A stretch of DNA of 9,123 bases, from assembly GCA_041664945.1 (NCBI GenBank), contig JBAYJY010000185.1, positions 1-9,123 of the forward strand. The letters run 5' to 3'. The translations under genes were made by a program, and so were the position numbers. Shown one piece after another: positions 6,822-9,123 of the stretch. This DNA is from JBAYJY01 sp041664945. GTDB lineage: Bacteria > UBP15 > UBA6099. The notes beneath the pieces are model-generated. The model searched no databases, had not been told where the DNA came from, and saw only the letters and a program-made list of their open reading frames with translations. Each line of letters starts with the position of its first letter. Position 1 is the first letter of the stretch.

Positions 6822-6846
6822 ACATATTCCTTTCCATGGTTCTCAA
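6817..6846 (-). promoter_or_regulatory. Putative sigma-70-type promoter of the pfkB-family gene
   Basis: On the minus strand TTGAGA (6846-6841) and TATACT (6822-6817) are 18 bases apart. Initiation would fall about 35 bases before the ATG. The region is AT-rich, so chance matches are common. Confidence 0.35.
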
Positions 6847-7010
6847 TTATGTAATAAAATATAATATATTTTGTAATTGTTCAACCTATATTAAATCAAA
6901 AATCAAAATTATTAGCGGTACTGTCGTTATTGTCGCATTTGCCGTTTGGTATGTAAATAGAAACTTATATTATTGTTTTGATCACTAATTCAAAGCGTTT
7001 TTAGTGGTAT

Positions 7011-7029
7011 TTGCTGTGTCCACAGGCAA
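7011..7029. repeat. Imperfect hairpin in AT-rich gap
   Basis: TTGCTGTG-TC-CACA-G-GCAA forms eight base pairs with one bulged G and a 2-base loop; the core CTGTGTCCACAG is a near-palindrome. In DNA it could be a protein site; the 2-base loop is tight for RNA. No gene depends on it visibly. Confidence 0.25.
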
Positions 7030-7063
7030 CAGATAAATTAATATTTACATCTCAGCGATACAT

Positions 7064-7085
7064 TCGCTTTGATACAATAAAGCGA
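7064..7085. repeat. 7-bp perfect hairpin in AT-rich gap
   Basis: TCGCTTT and AAAGCGA flank an 8-base loop GATACAAT. GATACA also occurs just to the left (7057-7062), so the loop sequence is partly duplicated. No U-run follows on either strand, so a terminator is unlikely. Confidence 0.25.
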
Positions 7086-7208
7086 CTATTATTCCAATTA
7101 TCAACATATGTTACACACGCGCGAAATGCCATTATTATTTTCCGTTTATGCTGATTAAGGCGAAGTTTTGCACGGTAAGCTATATACGCGATATTACAGA
7201 ATCCGCAT

Positions 7209-7328
7209 CTAATGATGAATGATTTTTAACAGAATATAAACAACCATAAGCAGTCCTATGCCTAACAAAACAGGTTTTTTATATCGCTCCAGTTTCTTGC
7301 CAACCGTCGCCAAAATGAAAAAACGCAT
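7209..7328 (-). CDS. Putative 39-aa single-helix membrane peptide or gene remnant
   Basis: An ATG-initiated frame of 39 codons beginning MRFFILATVGKKLERYKKPV and followed by one strongly hydrophobic segment (about residues 20-36, LLGIGLLMVVYILLK) ending IIHH. Codon choice resembles the neighbouring genes rather than the AT-rich gap. No Shine-Dalgarno precedes the ATG, and an in-frame TAG lies directly before it. The pattern of a basic segment followed by a final membrane helix resembles the C terminus of DedA/VTT proteins, and a VTT gene lies directly upstream on the same strand. A decayed second copy is therefore as likely as a real small membrane protein. Unrecognised otherwise. Confidence 0.3.
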   Translation of the reverse strand: MRFFILATVGKKLERYKKPVLLGIGLLMVVYILLKIIHH

Positions 7329-7439
7329 CTATGATACAAATAATCAATTTGTGTTACATCTAACGAATAGTAAAAAAATACTAAAAAACTGAAAGCGATA
7401 TATGAACTACTATTTCCGAGAGAATGGCAAATCATTCTT

Positions 7440-8075
7440 TTACGCAGCAGCGGCTGCTTTCTTTTTACCGGCTATGACCCTATATCCGATGTATATCAGA
7501 ATAACGGCTGCGAAGATCGCAAATGTGAGAATTCCGAACTGAGGACTTTCGAGATATGCAATCACTTTTTCCGCAGTCATGTTCTTAAGAAGAGCGTATG
7601 AAAGGAGCGCGATCAGCATGTATCGCATGCTGCGGGCGACTATGGAAACAAGGATAAACTTTACTAACTTCATATTAAAAACGCCAGCGGCGATAGTAAA
7701 CACTTTATAGGGAATCGGCGTGAAAGCAGCAATCGCGAGCGCCCATGCGTCGTATTTGAGGAACATATCTTCCGCTTTTTTGATTTTTTCCGGTTTGAAC
7801 ATCTTATGTAGAAGAGGCTGGCCGCCCAATTTCCCGATGAAATAACCGCATGCGGCTCCGCAGATTGAAGCGAAGATTGTGAAAGCAGTAATATTGATCA
7901 CCTGAATGAGCGTTTTGTTCAGCGCCAGCATAGGCAGAAAGAAATCCGGCGGTATAATGAAACAGCACGACTCGGTGAATGAAATGATGAAAAGTGGAAC
8001 CAGAACTTCCGGTGTGAAACCGTTGTGCGATGCAAAAAATGTCACCCAGAAAGCGGCGGTTAGATATTTGCCCAT
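7440..8075 (-). CDS. YqaA-like VTT (DedA/SNARE-associated) membrane protein
   Basis: A 211-aa inner-membrane protein of the VTT/DedA superfamily. Members are linked to lipid or lipid-carrier translocation and membrane homeostasis; the substrate here is unknown. Seen: an N-terminal hydrophobic segment; the re-entrant-loop motif ESCCFIIPPDFFLP with E35 and PPD at 42-44; GYFIGKLGG at 77-85; the second family motif FTPIPYKVFTIAAGVFNM at 118-135; conserved arginines R148 and R151; a final helix about 181-201; and a tail KKKAAAAA. I chose ATG at 8075 because AAGGAG lies 7 bases upstream. A longer frame from TTG at 8093 would place that ribosome site inside the gene and adds only six residues. It stands alone on its strand, far from the polysaccharide block, and diverges from the zinc-ribbon gene. 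Confidence 0.9.
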   Translation of the reverse strand: MGKYLTAAFWVTFFASHNGFTPEVLVPLFIISFTESCCFIIPPDFFLPMLALNKTLIQVINITAFTIFASICGAACGYFIGKLGGQPLLHKMFKPEKIKKAEDMFLKYDAWALAIAAFTPIPYKVFTIAAGVFNMKLVKFILVSIVARSMRYMLIALLSYALLKNMTAEKVIAYLESPQFGILTFAIFAAVILIYIGYRVIAGKKKAAAAA

Positions 8076-8096
8076 TTTAATACTCCTTGGCAAAAT

Positions 8097-8125
8097 ATCT
8101 TATCGGATGGAACAATATAAAACAA
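8097..8125 (-). promoter_or_regulatory. Putative promoter of the VTT-protein gene
   Basis: On the minus strand TTGTTT (8125-8120) and TAAGAT (8102-8097) are 17 bases apart, each matching the sigma-70 hexamers at four of six positions. Transcription would start about 10-15 bases before the AAGGAG ribosome site. Plausible by position but weak in sequence. Confidence 0.3.
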
Positions 8126-8195
8126 GACGGAAAATCACAATCCCGGCTCAACGCGCCGCGCTTTACAGGTCAAATGTTAGATAAAAACCGGGCAA

Positions 8196-8204
8196 TGATA
8201 TAGA
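8196..8204 (+). promoter_or_regulatory. Putative extended -10 promoter of the zinc-ribbon gene
   Basis: TG-A-TATAGA forms an extended -10 element about 60 bases upstream of the zinc-ribbon ATG. Only a poor -35 (TGTTAG or GTTAGA) lies at the right distance, which extended -10 promoters tolerate. Confidence 0.25.
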
Positions 8205-8266
8205 ATTCTGTCCGGCTCTGCTTGCGTGAAAACTTAAATTAAGGGCGAAAGGGAAAAGCGCAAATA

Positions 8267-9123
8267 ATGGCAATTTGTTCCGGATGCGGCAATGATTACA
8301 GCGATGAAGACGCATACTGTATTATTTGCGGCGCTCCGGTTCAAAGCGGCGCGATGGTTTTGCCGATAACCGTATCATCCGGCGCCGATACCACAACTCC
8401 TCCAGCGAGCGATTCTTTCATCGCTAACACTCTGACTTTCATAAGCGAATCCGCGTGGATCGCTGTCTCGTTCATATTAAGACCCCTTCTTGCCGGATTT
8501 GCCGGGCTTTCTCTCGGCATAGCGGTTTCGTTCATATTTCGCTCCTATCTGGTGTCGCATGTTACACATTTTAATCAGATCATCTTTTTCCTTTTTTCCG
8601 CGATCTATTTCTGCGTAGGCGCCGCTTATCTATGGGGCTATATCGGATTTCTAAGCGCTTTAGCAAAAGCGCTCGACTTCATCCTTATCAAGAAGAAAGC
8701 GCTCGAGTGGGCAGCGGCCAAACTCGCTCATAATTTTCTGCTATATATTCAAAAAGCTTCCCCTGTGAAATTCGGCTTGAAATCCGGCGACGCCGACTTC
8801 GGCCGAACCGCTGTCGAGTACCACACGGTAAAAAAGGCTCTGCGCTATTTTGAGAATTCTGATATTTCCGGGGAAATCTCCGTTATCAAAACCTCGCGAA
8901 AAACCGGTTTTTTCACGCGACTCGCTTTGCGGCTGATTATGAAGAACGAACTTGCTGCGGTCATACTTCACAAAATCAGACATGCTTATCGGGACAAAAA
9001 GACTTTAAGTTTTTCCGAGCTTAAATCGCTGATAGTCAATTTAGCAGGATCGGCGGGCGGAAAATTCATTTCGGATTTTTACTCCGACAAGATAATCTTG
9101 TTCTCAATCCTGATACCAATTCA
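8267..9123 (+). CDS. Zinc-ribbon membrane protein, unknown function (3' truncated)
   Basis: An open frame of 285 complete codons running off the window edge. Seen: an N-terminal zinc ribbon with C4-x2-C7 and C18-x2-C21, each pair followed by Gly (CSGCGN, CIICGA); a Ser/Thr/Pro linker (28-50); a hydrophobic region about 61-92; a long hydrophobic stretch about 102-133 (probably one or two helices); a soluble, Lys/Arg-rich region about 142-275; and another hydrophobic segment starting at 276, cut by the edge. The string IAVSFI(L/F)R occurs twice, 20 residues apart (65-72 and 85-92). The ATG is the only plausible start: a TAA lies upstream in frame, the zinc ribbon begins at once, and purine-rich GAAAGGGAAAAG precedes it at slightly long spacing. 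Zinc-ribbon-plus-membrane proteins of this kind are common and mostly uncharacterised. It diverges from the VTT gene; no function is assigned. Confidence 0.8.
   Translation, partial: MAICSGCGNDYSDEDAYCIICGAPVQSGAMVLPITVSSGADTTTPPASDSFIANTLTFISESAWIAVSFILRPLLAGFAGLSLGIAVSFIFRSYLVSHVTHFNQIIFFLFSAIYFCVGAAYLWGYIGFLSALAKALDFILIKKKALEWAAAKLAHNFLLYIQKASPVKFGLKSGDADFGRTAVEYHTVKKALRYFENSDISGEISVIKTSRKTGFFTRLALRLIMKNELAAVILHKIRHAYRDKKTLSFSELKSLIVNLAGSAGGKFISDFYSDKIILFSILIPI

Larger units (their letters stand above)
6783..7439. other. 657-base AT-rich intergenic region
   Basis: Lies between the pfkB-family gene start and the VTT-protein stop. It is clearly richer in A and T than the flanking genes. It holds the putative kinase promoter and palindrome at the left end, two hairpins in the middle (7011-7029 and 7064-7085), a 39-codon ORF (7209-7328) and a 6-bp inverted repeat right after the VTT-protein stop (AGAATG-N6-CATTCT, 7421-7438). 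That last repeat lacks a U-run in the direction of transcription, so no convincing terminator was found. No tRNA, riboswitch or CRISPR signature was recognised. Confidence 0.6.

Noticed and set aside
6836..6988. 50-codon plus-strand frame from ATG with a hydrophobic stretch (IISGTVVIVAFAVWYV)
   Set aside because: No ribosome site, very AT-rich, overlaps the proposed kinase promoter region, and hydrophobic content is expected from T-rich codons.
7011..7106. Possible replication origin, given DnaA-box-like TTATCAACA at 7098-7106, a weaker box at 7016-7024, AT richness and a nearby parB
   Set aside because: Only one 8/9 and one 7/9 match; no box cluster, no dnaA, dnaN, gidA or parA in the window.
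7421..7438. Terminator for the VTT gene at AGAATG-N6-CATTCT
   Set aside because: Only six pairs and no U-run follows in the direction of transcription; T-runs further on have no adjacent stem.
8076..8093. Six-residue N-terminal extension of the VTT protein from TTG at 8093
   Set aside because: It would put the strong AAGGAG ribosome site inside the coding region; ATG at 8075 is the better start.

Overview
The window carries a five-gene, minus-strand block (about 6.78 kb down to 0.04 kb). It looks like part of an exopolysaccharide, capsule or O-antigen locus with a sugar kinase at its head. Further right, also on the minus strand, is a VTT/DedA-type membrane protein, and diverging from it is a plus-strand zinc-ribbon membrane protein cut by the window edge. 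Genes have mixed, roughly balanced base composition; the 657-base gap at 6783-7439 is clearly AT-rich. The polysaccharide co-polymerase and tyrosine kinase are fused in one Wzc-like chain, as is usual in Gram-negative-type bacteria (Firmicutes normally split them). The phylum cannot be fixed from the sequence.

Layout, in the direction of minus-strand transcription: pfkB-family kinase (6782-5865); a 177-base gap holding a leader-like region with a perfect hairpin and a good ribosome binding site; wzc-like BY-kinase (5687-3534, TTG start); ParB-family protein (3515-2616); O-antigen ligase/polymerase-like membrane protein (2619-1183); GT4 glycosyltransferase (1186-41). The spacing is tight from wzc onward: 18 bases, then an ATGA overlap, then a GTGA overlap. 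These four genes are therefore very probably co-transcribed and translationally coupled. No flippase (Wzx), outer-membrane export protein (Wza) or initiating sugar-phosphate transferase is present, so the locus probably continues beyond the left edge. The 40 bases left of the glycosyltransferase stop hold no supportable gene.

How the genes fit together: the glycosyltransferase adds sugars to a lipid-linked oligosaccharide, the Wzy/WaaL-like protein polymerises or transfers it, and Wzc sets chain length and export through cycles of tyrosine autophosphorylation. The unexpected member is a ParB/Spo0J-type protein between wzc and the ligase, with no ParA. BY-kinases belong to the same deviant-Walker ATPase superfamily as ParA/MinD, and the streptococcal BY-kinase CpsD has been reported to interact with ParB. 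The wzc-parB pair may therefore be a genetically hard-wired link between polysaccharide assembly and the nucleoid or cell cycle. This is the most interesting feature of the window.

The gap at 6783-7439 holds a putative pfkB promoter with an overlapping palindrome, two hairpins and a 39-codon membrane-helix ORF with no ribosome binding site. At 8076-8266 two divergent promoters can be proposed for the VTT protein and the zinc-ribbon protein.
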